This document shows, one piece after another, positions 56,961 to 64,000 of a DNA stretch of 64,000 nt. Origin of the DNA: Entoloma clypeatum (Eukaryota > Basidiomycota > Agaricomycetes > Agaricales > Entolomataceae); the NCBI GenBank assembly GCA_963565915.1, contig OY751488.1:4340001-4404000 (forward strand). The letters run 5' to 3'. The notes under the pieces were generated by a model. That model was not told where the DNA came from and ran no database searches. It saw nothing but the letters and a program-made list of their open reading frames with translations. The position numbers and the translations under genes are program-made. Each line of letters begins with the position of its first letter. Positions within the stretch are counted from its first letter, which is position 1.

Positions 56961-59900
56961 ACTTAGAATCCCGGGTAGGTTTCGTAAGTGGAGTATAAGG
57001 CTCTTTAAACTTCATTCGAAGTAGAGCACGGAATTTTTCAAATTCCTGGCGACCAAGTGGCTTGGTAAACATATCAGCCGGATTTTCTGTTCCCGGAACG
57101 AACCGTGGTTCGATCAATCCATCTTGAACTCTATCGCGTATAGCAAAGTGATGGATTGCTATATGTTTGGTTCTGCCTTCAGTGACTGGGTTTTGCGCAT
57201 TGAAAATCGCGCCTTGGTTATCTACATGGAACGGCATTTTGGTAATGTCCTGTAGTCCAAGCTCTTTGAAGAGATGAGTAACCCATTCGCATTCTCGCGA
57301 ACATTCACTGGCAGCAATCATTTCCGCCTCAGTGGACGAATGTGCCACTGTCTTTTGCTTGCGACTTTTCCAAAGGACAAGTCCTCCTGCAAGCTTAAGG
57401 AAATATCCCGATTGGGATTTTCTATCAGATGGGTCTGACGCCCAGTCTGAATCTGTCCATGCTTCAAAAGAAGCCTTGGATCGACCATCATAGACTATAG
57501 AGTAGTCTTGAGTACCGACAAGATATCTGATAATCCGTAGAGCGTATTTCTCATGCTCTTTGGAAGGGTTTGCAGACATTTGTGACATTTTTGCAACTGC
57601 AAAGGCAATGTCCGGTCTCGTTCCGATGGACAAGTACAACAATGATCCAATGATCATTTGATACCTTGTTTTGAGTGTGGGGTCCACCTCCCCCTCATTT
57701 GGTGCAGGGTAATAACCCTTTGGGAGTGGAGTGTCAGCAGCCTTTGCATTTTCTAAGCCAAAGCGCTTAATGATCTTCTTTAGGTATTCTGACTGATCAA
57801 TTGTTACGATCTGCTTTTCTGAATCTTGTCGTATCCTCATACGCAAGAATTCTTTAGCAATACCAAGATCACGACTTTCCCATTTATTTTTAAAGTCAGA
57901 TTTTATCTTGCGAACAAGATCTGGGTTTGATCCCATGAACAGGCCGTCATCAACATAGATCAAAGCGATTATCAAATCACCTGATTGTTTGTTGTGGTAA
58001 ACAAAGACGCCTGAGTCGGTTCTACATCGAGTAAAACCTAGCTTCTCCATTGATGCATTGAGCGCGATCCACCACGCTCTCGCAGCCTGTTTTAGGCCAT
58101 AGAGTGCTTTTAATAAACGGATGACCTTCCGTTCTTGGCCTTTGACAACAAAGCCTTCGGGTTGATTCATATAGATTTCCTCATCGAGCTCTCCATAGAG
58201 AAAAGCTGATTTGACATCTACTCCTTCAATCACCCATCCTTCAAGCGCAGCTACGGCGAAGAGGATTCGGATAGTCTCGAAACGTATCACAGGTGAGAAG
58301 ATCTCATCAAAATCGATACCCTCGATCTGTGAGAAACCCTTGGCAACGAGTCGTGCCTTCTTTCGTCCGTCAGTTTTGACGTCGAATACCCATCGATTTC
58401 TGATGGTTTTACGACCTTTAGGCAGGTCAACCAACTTAAAGACATTGCGCTTCCGGAGGGCTTCTAGTTCCTCACGGCATGCTGCTTTCCATTCAAGCTT
58501 TTCCTTTTCAGGTAGCTTATTTATGTCCTTCATTTGCCAAGACTTTGGGTCTTGTGGAATTTCGTCATATGCAGGGATTGCCTTAGATAGCAAGTGCGCA
58601 AGCATTTGTGACTGTCCTCCCCCTTCCCTAATATAGAGTAATTCCTCCATATCTATATCCGGATTCGGATTGGAATTGTTCTGATACATCTGAGGATCAG
58701 CGGAGCTAGTTGATGGAACAGCGCCAGATTGCTGGGGTCTGGTCTCCGATCGGGGATTATAGGCGTATCGCCGTGAATCCTCCTGAACGGTTCTGCTCCA
58801 ATCACGCTGATTTTGACGCAAGGCCTCAGCCGGGTTGTTCCCGTAAACATTTCCAGGACGCTGGGGTATAACCCGAGTACGACGAGGACGATCAGTCTGT
58901 GGACGATAATCGCCTGGTAAGGTACGATCATCGTTTGGTGCATCTGTGCGCACACGTTTCCCTGGATTGCGAGTCCGGGGAACCCACTGCTGATTCTCAG
59001 CGGTGTCCTGTCTGTTTGTTCCATCAGAAGTCTGACTGGAACCTTCGGGAAGCTGACCAGGTTGGTCGCTATTTGTATCAGGGAGGTTATGATTGTCATC
59101 ATGGGTTCCTGGATTAGACGGGTAATGTGAACCGCCAGGACCATGTGCATCATTATCTTCCGAATGGAAATCGTCGGTTGGTAAATCAGACGGGCCATCA
59201 TGTCCATTTACATCATCGTTTCCCATATCATCTGATGTTGGATCATGGTATTGTGTTATCGAAGGTATTTTGTTCATTGTAGAACATTTAGGGAACAGCT
59301 GTTCATCAAACATTGCTGTGACACCTATGAAGACTACGTTGTTTGGTATCCGCATAAACTGGTAACCTTTAGTTCCAGTTTTAAATCCGATGAAGATCAT
59401 CAGCTCGGATTTAGCGGTGGTAGTACGAATTTCTTTTGGAAGAAAGACGTAAGCACCACATCCAAAAACGTGTAGGTTTGACACATCAGGCTTTTCCTTT
59501 TTAAGGGACTCATACGGAGTAAGCCATTCATGTCTTTTCAATGGAGTTCGGTTATACAAGTTAAGTGCATGTTCTACCGCAAATTGAATCCATGTTTCGG
59601 GTAGGCAAGCATCATGCAACATAGCAAGTGCTTTATCCATTAAAGTTCTGTTAAAACGTTCCGCTCGACCGTTTTGTTGTGGCTGGTGCGGCACAGTAAC
59701 TTCACCCTGGATTCCCATCTCACGCATATCTGCTTGGAAAGGGACAAACTCACCGCCGCCATCAAAACGCCAAGTTTTAATTGTCGTATTGAATTGGTTT
59801 TTAACCATGGCATTAAAATCACGAAGTGCAGAGTGTGCATCGGATTTTAGTCTCAATAAAGAGATCCAGGCATGTGACGTGTAGTCATCAACAAAGCTGA

Positions 59901-62142
59901 TATAATAATTATATTTGCCATAAGTCGCCTTCTTGAATTGCTTTAAATCCGAATGGATTAGCTCAAGAGGTGCTTTAGCGCGTGTCTGAGATGGTGGGAA
60001 AGATTTTGAAGGCATCTTTCCAAGAGCGCATCCTTTGCAGGGTCGCTCAGTGGACGGTTTGTCCACTCCATTGAAACCTTTGACATGTTTAGAAGCATGT
60101 CGTAGTACTTCATGTGAAGGGTGTCCGAATCGCTTGTGCCAGGTGTCATAATCAACAGATTGTGAGACACTAAGACTAACCAAGTGTATTCGTTCCTCTT
60201 TAATGATCGTGGCATTTAGCCAATAAATCGATTCATTTGCCTTATGAGGATAACACATAAACAAAGGAAGACCTGAATTGGTTTTTAGCGCGATCGAACC
60301 AAATCGTCCGCTAATTTCATTTCCTTGTTTAAGAATCTCGCCTACAGATAAAAGACGAACGTCTAAATCTGGTATGTAATAAACGGGTGATAGACGAGTT
60401 ATTTTATTTTGTTCTCGCCCGTTTTTCTTGATGGTGTGATTAATCAACACCGTTCCTTGTCCAAGGATTTGAATAGTGTGACCTTTCTGTGCAATTTGCA
60501 CAGATTGACGATCTTTGAGTGGGGTATACTCTATGAAATCATTGATATCATAAGTAAAGTGCAAAGATGCACCTGAATCAAGAATCCAATTGGATTGATT
60601 CTGTTTCTTACATTCAGCACAATTCGCATAATGAGAATTTATTTGCGCTATAAGCGCGTGTACAGCAGGTGATAAAAATACATTGGACCGCCGTCCATTC
60701 ACTCGTCTCCAAAGAGGCTCCTGTGAAGTATTTGTCAACTGCGTTGTACGTGCTGTCGAATGTGAAACATACCCCATGTCGTCGTTGTTTCCATCACCAC
60801 GGGAAACTTCATACTCCATATAGTCGTTGACGTATCCTTCATCGTAATAGCCCCTTATGGTGGGGGCTATGTCTTCTGTCTCCATCTCATCGGCCCAGCT
60901 GATTCTACTCGGCGTTTCTTCGAAAACCGGAATGCGGTGATTCCGGGGGTCCATTGTCGGGGGCGCTGAGAGCGGCCTTGACGTTGCAGCTTCATTACGT
61001 TGAAGTGCAGGGACATCGACGAGGCGAGTCAGATTCTGCGCTGTTGGAGGGACACCAATGCTGTTAGCCAGTGTGCGTGCTCCATCCAGGTCCGTGAAAG
61101 GGCCTGGGCCAGGAATGTTACCGATCGCAAGCGATTGGTTGTTCCTAATCCTCCAGTCGGTGGATGATGAGGGGTGCGGAGTGAAGATAGACCCATTTCC
61201 GTAAATGACCGTGTTGGGTAAGGTCTGGATTGGAAGCTGCCCATCAGGGGCGCTATCCATGGCAGAGGAGGCAAAATGCGCCTTCTCCTTACCTTTCCAG
61301 GGTCCTTTGCCCTTGGTCTTCCCAGCGGAAGTCCCACGTCCCTTGCCTTTCCAGGGCTTGGAGTGCTGATGCGAATGCTGCTGGTTAGCAGCCGGTCCTT
61401 CCGAAGATCCCTGAGAGGGTCCAGTGCGAGGCTGGTACTTCGGGGGGTTGGGCCGAGCGCGTTTTACCGCAGAAATTTTATTCGTGTGAGCACCTCCTTG
61501 GGACTGTGGAGCGTGCGGGTTTTTACGGAAGTATTCCGAGCGTACTTGCTCGATTACTTTCCCGATCTCGAGTACCGTAGACTGATTGCCGCCAGGCGCC
61601 ACATAGTGTACTGCATCAAAGAGGATGCTGTGCACAAGACCATCGTAGCCCTGAGGCAGTCCATTCAGGATCATCATGATCCGGACGAACTTGGGGATGT
61701 CTATATGGTTATGCTCGAGTCGTTGGAAAAGGGTCTGCATCTTATCGATGCCAGATAAAGGATCGGCGGGAGAAAGAGAGGTGCGGAGGAGTTGCTGGAA
61801 ATCAGCAAAGACGGTGGACGGACCGACCGTGGACAGTTTCGTGGCGATCAGGTCCCACATCTCCTTGGAGGTTTTAGCTCCCTTGATGTGATGGACGAGA
61901 GAGTCCGAAATGGACATCTGGATTAGGCCTTGGGCCTGATCGTCCTGCTCATGCCAAGTGTTTAACTTGTCTTGGAAATCTGTCTCTTTGGGGTCAGCCG
62001 GGAACTTCTTGTCGCCAGTGACGATCCTCCACACTTTAGCTGCCTTTAGGTAGGCGCTCATCTTTTCCTGATAGACGGAGAAGTTGGTGGTGGTGAGCTT
62101 GGGAACGGAAGAAGCGAGGTTGAGTTTGGAGTTAGAGGACAT
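56959..62142 (-). CDS. Copia gag-pol polyprotein
   Basis: One frame of 1727 codons from MSSNSKLNLASSVPKLTTTN (an upstream in-frame ATG at 62175 is also possible). The Gag region is UBN2-like (TTTNFSVYQEKMSAYLKAAK, PLSGIDKMQTLFQRLEHN) without a CCHC knuckle. Protease: NWILDSGASLHFT. Pre-integrase HHCC: HKRFGHPSHEV and CKGCALGKMPSKSF. Integrase triad: LIHSDL, FVDDYTSH, QNGRAERFNR. Long acidic hinge. Reverse transcriptase: RNRWVFDVKTDGRKKARLVA, EGVDVKSAFLYGELDEEIYM NQPEGF, YGLKQAARAWW, ALIYVDDGLFMG. RNase H: AWTDSDWASDPSDRKSQSGY, SSTEAEMIAASE, VDNQGAIFNAQNPVTEGRTK HIAIHHFAIRD, PADMFTKPLG. Order PR-INT-RT-RH fixes it as Ty1/copia (Pseudoviridae). No stop or frameshift. Confidence 0.97.
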   Translation of the reverse strand: MSSNSKLNLASSVPKLTTTNFSVYQEKMSAYLKAAKVWRIVTGDKKFPADPKETDFQDKLNTWHEQDDQAQGLIQMSISDSLVHHIKGAKTSKEMWDLIATKLSTVGPSTVFADFQQLLRTSLSPADPLSGIDKMQTLFQRLEHNHIDIPKFVRIMMILNGLPQGYDGLVHSILFDAVHYVAPGGNQSTVLEIGKVIEQVRSEYFRKNPHAPQSQGGAHTNKISAVKRARPNPPKYQPRTGPSQGSSEGPAANQQHSHQHSKPWKGKGRGTSAGKTKGKGPWKGKEKAHFASSAMDSAPDGQLPIQTLPNTVIYGNGSIFTPHPSSSTDWRIRNNQSLAIGNIPGPGPFTDLDGARTLANSIGVPPTAQNLTRLVDVPALQRNEAATSRPLSAPPTMDPRNHRIPVFEETPSRISWADEMETEDIAPTIRGYYDEGYVNDYMEYEVSRGDGNNDDMGYVSHSTARTTQLTNTSQEPLWRRVNGRRSNVFLSPAVHALIAQINSHYANCAECKKQNQSNWILDSGASLHFTYDINDFIEYTPLKDRQSVQIAQKGHTIQILGQGTVLINHTIKKNGREQNKITRLSPVYYIPDLDVRLLSVGEILKQGNEISGRFGSIALKTNSGLPLFMCYPHKANESIYWLNATIIKEERIHLVSLSVSQSVDYDTWHKRFGHPSHEVLRHASKHVKGFNGVDKPSTERPCKGCALGKMPSKSFPPSQTRAKAPLELIHSDLKQFKKATYGKYNYYISFVDDYTSHAWISLLRLKSDAHSALRDFNAMVKNQFNTTIKTWRFDGGGEFVPFQADMREMGIQGEVTVPHQPQQNGRAERFNRTLMDKALAMLHDACLPETWIQFAVEHALNLYNRTPLKRHEWLTPYESLKKEKPDVSNLHVFGCGAYVFLPKEIRTTTAKSELMIFIGFKTGTKGYQFMRIPNNVVFIGVTAMFDEQLFPKCSTMNKIPSITQYHDPTSDDMGNDDVNGHDGPSDLPTDDFHSEDNDAHGPGGSHYPSNPGTHDDNHNLPDTNSDQPGQLPEGSSQTSDGTNRQDTAENQQWVPRTRNPGKRVRTDAPNDDRTLPGDYRPQTDRPRRTRVIPQRPGNVYGNNPAEALRQNQRDWSRTVQEDSRRYAYNPRSETRPQQSGAVPSTSSADPQMYQNNSNPNPDIDMEELLYIREGGGQSQMLAHLLSKAIPAYDEIPQDPKSWQMKDINKLPEKEKLEWKAACREELEALRKRNVFKLVDLPKGRKTIRNRWVFDVKTDGRKKARLVAKGFSQIEGIDFDEIFSPVIRFETIRILFAVAALEGWVIEGVDVKSAFLYGELDEEIYMNQPEGFVVKGQERKVIRLLKALYGLKQAARAWWIALNASMEKLGFTRCRTDSGVFVYHNKQSGDLIIALIYVDDGLFMGSNPDLVRKIKSDFKNKWESRDLGIAKEFLRMRIRQDSEKQIVTIDQSEYLKKIIKRFGLENAKAADTPLPKGYYPAPNEGEVDPTLKTRYQMIIGSLLYLSIGTRPDIAFAVAKMSQMSANPSKEHEKYALRIIRYLVGTQDYSIVYDGRSKASFEAWTDSDWASDPSDRKSQSGYFLKLAGGLVLWKSRKQKTVAHSSTEAEMIAASECSRECEWVTHLFKELGLQDITKMPFHVDNQGAIFNAQNPVTEGRTKHIAIHHFAIRDRVQDGLIEPRFVPGTENPADMFTKPLGRQEFEKFRALLRMKFKEPYTPLTKPTRDSK

Positions 62143-62236
62143 GATGATGCTGCGAAACATAAATAGAATCAGCATGTGTTTTTTCGAAAAAGCGCATCAG
62201 AAAAATAAATAGACGAGCTGCCTTGTCGGTCATCAT
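62132..62236 (-). CDS. Putative 34-codon linker ORF between leader ORF and gag
   Basis: Its ATGATG overlaps the leader ORF stop (ATGA at 62236-62233), and its TAA (62134-62132) lies 6 nt past the gag ATG at 62142. It may have no product of its own but would form a termination-reinitiation chain. Confidence 0.35.
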   Translation of the reverse strand: MMTDKAARLFIFLMRFFEKTHADSIYVSQHHHVL

Positions 62237-63069
62237 TCTTCGTCCCCTGTTTGGTCTAGTGGTAGCATATGAAATGCCATCACTAGTTCTACCCAATCGT
62301 CATGTGCGCCCTGAGTGCTGTGTTGCCCACAAGTGCAAGATCCTCCCTGAATAGGGAGCATGACTTCATTCGCTCTGTTCGCCGCCTCAATTAAGGGGTC
62401 ATTATCCGGCAACCGAATTTGTCGGGCCGGAGGCGAAAGAGGAGGTGCGCCGTGTGCTTCAGGGATGGTCCCATCATCAACATACACGGGCGGAGGATCC
62501 GTAGGATCTCCATCTTGGGTAGGTACCGCAACAGGTACCTCAGTACGGCGATTACGCCGTCTGCGGTTCAAAGCTCGAGTCCTTGCTCCTCCTGCATCAC
62601 ACGTAGTACACGAGTAGTCAAAGGTAGTGTTGTCCATGCAATGCCTCGGGCAATGCTGACTGTCAACAACGAGTTGTCGACACACTCCGCAACGAGCAAC
62701 GATGCGTCCATTGTCATCAAGACCTGAAGGGACTGAGCCCTGTGCCGTTGGCACCATATGGACTTGCTCTCGTGATACGATCATTGTGACAGGGATTCTC
62801 TCAAGCAATCGATCAAGAATGGCCCATTGAAAGGTACATTCAATACCTCGAATGCTTCGAGGTTCACCGTTGAGGGAACCATCGAGCTCGATGTATTCGA
62901 TGCTGAGGAAGCCAGTCTCCAGGCCAGCATACAAAGCGGATGCTGCCAATAGTAGCGCAAATGCTAGGATACTGAGAGCGTGCGGCGCTAGGGCCGGGGC
63001 CCATAACCTAATAAAGTACCCGACGTAGGCAGCCCAAAGGGCGCTCAAGACGTATCGGTATGAAGGCAT
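62233..63069 (-). CDS. Copia leader ORF, 278 codons, unknown function
   Basis: Starts within the 5' LTR (ATG 63069; the first 19 or so residues MPSYRYVLSALWAAYVGYF are LTR-coded), reads across the primer-binding site (RLWAPA), and stops 90 nt before gag. It has a hydrophobic N-terminus (LSILAFALLLAASALYAGLE), a Cys-rich centre (CGVCRQLVVDSQHC, CPRHC, CTTC; zinc-ribbon like), a basic stretch (RTRALNRRRRNRRTE), a Pro/Asp-rich tail and CTCGQH. It shares frame with gag-pol but three TGA codons separate them. Copia elements normally have no ORF here. I do not recognise the protein; it may be a captured or element-specific gene. Confidence 0.65.
   Translation of the reverse strand: MPSYRYVLSALWAAYVGYFIRLWAPALAPHALSILAFALLLAASALYAGLETGFLSIEYIELDGSLNGEPRSIRGIECTFQWAILDRLLERIPVTMIVSREQVHMVPTAQGSVPSGLDDNGRIVARCGVCRQLVVDSQHCPRHCMDNTTFDYSCTTCDAGGARTRALNRRRRNRRTEVPVAVPTQDGDPTDPPPVYVDDGTIPEAHGAPPLSPPARQIRLPDNDPLIEAANRANEVMLPIQGGSCTCGQHSTQGAHDDWVELVMAFHMLPLDQTGDEE
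62990..63008 (-). other. Primer-binding site, half-tRNA-iMet type
   Basis: Directly after the 5' LTR on the element strand: GGTTATGGGCCCCGGCCCT. This is complementary (few mismatches) to the anticodon-arm segment GGGCTCATAACC of initiator tRNA-Met, the primer form used by Drosophila copia, rather than to the 3' end of a tRNA. Confidence 0.65.
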
Positions 63070-63355
63070 AGTGGAAGCTCTACTGACCTGGTTAAGAGTA
63101 ACTATAGAGAATCTAGAAGCTATACTAGCTTTAGTTAACTCAGAGAACTGGGGTGTTCAAGAAGTTAGGATTCACCGTACTAAATACATGGGTATTTATA
63201 CTAATCCAATATGCGCACGGACCATTGTACAAACAATGCGTAAACAAGTCATCCGCCCGTGGTTGCACCATAAACTCACATATATGGTAACAGTGACTTA
63301 TAGTCACTTCCTGTGACAAGCACATGGTGCGACATATCTGGCGATATGTTCAACA
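63009..63355 (-). repeat. 5' LTR of copia element
   Basis: 347 bp, same as the 3' LTR apart from position 63013. Confidence 0.93.
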
Positions 63356-63360
63356 AACCG
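63356..63360. repeat. 5 bp target-site duplication of copia element, right copy
   Basis: AACCG, same as 56600-56604. Confidence 0.85.
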
Positions 63361-63736
63361 TACAACATCGGCAATTTCCTGGGGATGCTCGCAAACCATC
63401 CCGCGTTATTCGCCTTTCCCCCACCCTAACTTATCGGGTGAGCTTCAGTGTTATGTTTTCTCTCTTTCACGGTCTCTTTAGTTACTACGGTCTCTGCCTA
63501 TGGGCATATGTAGTTTATATACGGGGTCTGTTCTTGTGGACTTGATCCATGGGCGGACCCCACTCTCGGATACTTATATATTTCTCTCCGCACATGTGCC
63601 GTGACCACAGGGCATTACTCTCCAATACTCTCGTATGTAGTTCTCGTTAAATTTGTAACTTAGTGTACAAGACCGGACTGCGATCGGGCACTGGAATATA
63701 AATTGAGGTTTAAAAAACAAAAAAAAAAAAAAAAAA

Positions 63737-63750
63737 GTCCGGTCTTGTAC
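63737..63750. repeat. 14 bp target-site duplication of LINE B, right copy
   Basis: gtccggtcttgtac directly after the LINE B poly(A). Confidence 0.85.
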
Positions 63751-64000
63751 ACTAAGTTACAAATTTAATGAGAACTACATATGAAAGTATTGGAGAGTAA
63801 TGCCCTGTGGTCACGGCACATGTGCGGAAAGATATATATAAGTATCCAAGAGTGGGGTCCGCCCATGGATCAAGTCCACAAGAACAGACCCCGTATATAA
63901 ATTACATACGCCCGTAGGCAAAGACCGTAGTAACTAAAGAGACCGTGAAAGAAAGAAAAACATAACATTGAAGCTCACCCGATAAATTAGGGTGGGGGAA
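63737..64000 (-). mobile_element. LINE A, right piece (continues beyond window)
   Basis: Reverse complement matches the LINE B 3' UTR (63427-63700) with about 13 substitutions and one indel; its ORF end (cccccaccctaa) is at the window edge. Together with 56052-56116 it makes the 3' end of an older minus-strand LINE. Confidence 0.85.

Larger units (their letters stand above)
56605..63355 (-). mobile_element. Intact Ty1-copia LTR retrotransposon, 6751 bp
   Basis: Two 347 bp LTRs, half-tRNA primer-binding site, polypurine tract, a leader ORF and a single open gag-pol of 1727 codons, with 5 bp TSD. LTRs differ at one position (56609 G, 63013 A). No inactivating lesion was found. Confidence 0.95.
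56119..63429 (+). pseudogene. LINE B ORF2 C-terminus, split by copia
   Basis: The open part encodes AGAGVIHVHLDTPLTS, EWGSAFPDPSRHFKSTQ, ARTAAATSAVDGWRQLHSA, WLNSWAGNNNALFARLTRAT LGHAPIGAYRQRFKHPGPFT, the zinc-like motif CACDDDTLEMVDHLLHKC, and stops at NKP where the copia element enters. Removing the insert and one AACCG copy, the frame continues YNIGNFLGMLANHPALFAFP to a TAA at 63427-63429. This is the terminal region of Tad1/LINE reverse transcriptases (LTR-x-HAPIG followed by CxC-H-C). Only about 184 codons remain: no RT palm or endonuclease, since the 5' end was never inserted. Confidence 0.8.
56117..63736 (+). mobile_element. LINE B, 5'-truncated non-LTR retrotransposon (Tad1-like), interrupted by copia
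   Basis: Begins inside the ORF (open from 56119), ends with poly(A) to 63736, and is flanked by the 14 bp TSD. The copia element at 56605-63355 splits it into 56117-56604 and 63361-63736. The 3' UTR is 63430-63711. Confidence 0.85.

Noticed and set aside
56052..63750. Twin-priming inversion as explanation of the inverted LINE ends
   Set aside because: Twin priming inverts the 5' part of one insertion. Here the inverted pieces are both 3' ends, one with its own poly(A), and the 14 bp word is a proper duplication, so an insertion of B into A explains all parts.
1..64000. CRISPR array, riboswitch or bacterial operon features
   Set aside because: No regularly spaced direct repeats; the spliced genes show a fungal nuclear genome.

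Overview
The window looks like nuclear DNA of a mushroom-forming basidiomycete (Agaricomycetes). Genes are split by many 45-70 nt GT-AG introns, a tRNA carries an intron, and the gene content is fungal: GH12 and GH76 enzymes, an iron-type GATA factor with two zinc fingers, a remnant resembling FunK1 kinases, an RTC4-domain protein and a Ty1-copia/LINE cluster. Exon joins were made by eye from splice signals and reading-frame continuity, so gene ends are firmer than internal exon borders.

Left part (1-31 kb). An inverted pair of GH12 genes shares a 1.7 kb divergent promoter; the complete copy lacks the family's acid/base glutamate. Then come a decayed metallophosphoesterase (3.5-4.16 kb), a short-chain dehydrogenase (SDR), a CUE-DUF1771-Smr protein, a small DUF2015 protein, a poorly resolved stretch (9.6-12.6 kb), SdhB diverging from a KAT14-like acetyltransferase, an unknown protein, an F-box-like protein, a TPR protein, an RTC4-domain protein, tRNA 2'-phosphotransferase, a FunK1-like remnant and a dienelactone hydrolase.

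Middle part (31-56 kb). This holds the iron-regulatory GATA factor, a Dal5-type MFS transporter, a second and apparently decaying SDR paralog, an unresolved 1.3 kb region, the spliceosomal cyclophilin CWC27, the ER ubiquitin-conjugating enzyme Ubc6, thymidylate kinase, a GH76 mannanase-like protein, a cytochrome P450 and an anoctamin (TMEM16/Ist2 type). An intron-containing tRNA-Lys(CTT) closes the block.

Right part (56-64 kb) is a three-level nest of mobile elements beside that tRNA. The 3' end of LINE A (minus) starts 17 bp from the tRNA. A 5'-truncated LINE B (plus) sits inside LINE A, flanked by a 14 bp target-site duplication. A full-length, intact copia element (minus) sits inside the coding end of LINE B, with 347 bp LTRs differing at one base and a 5 bp duplication AACCG. 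The copia element carries an extra 278-codon ORF that begins inside the 5' LTR, reads through the primer-binding site, and is joined to gag-pol by a chain of overlapping stop/start codons. I consider this the most unusual structure in the window.
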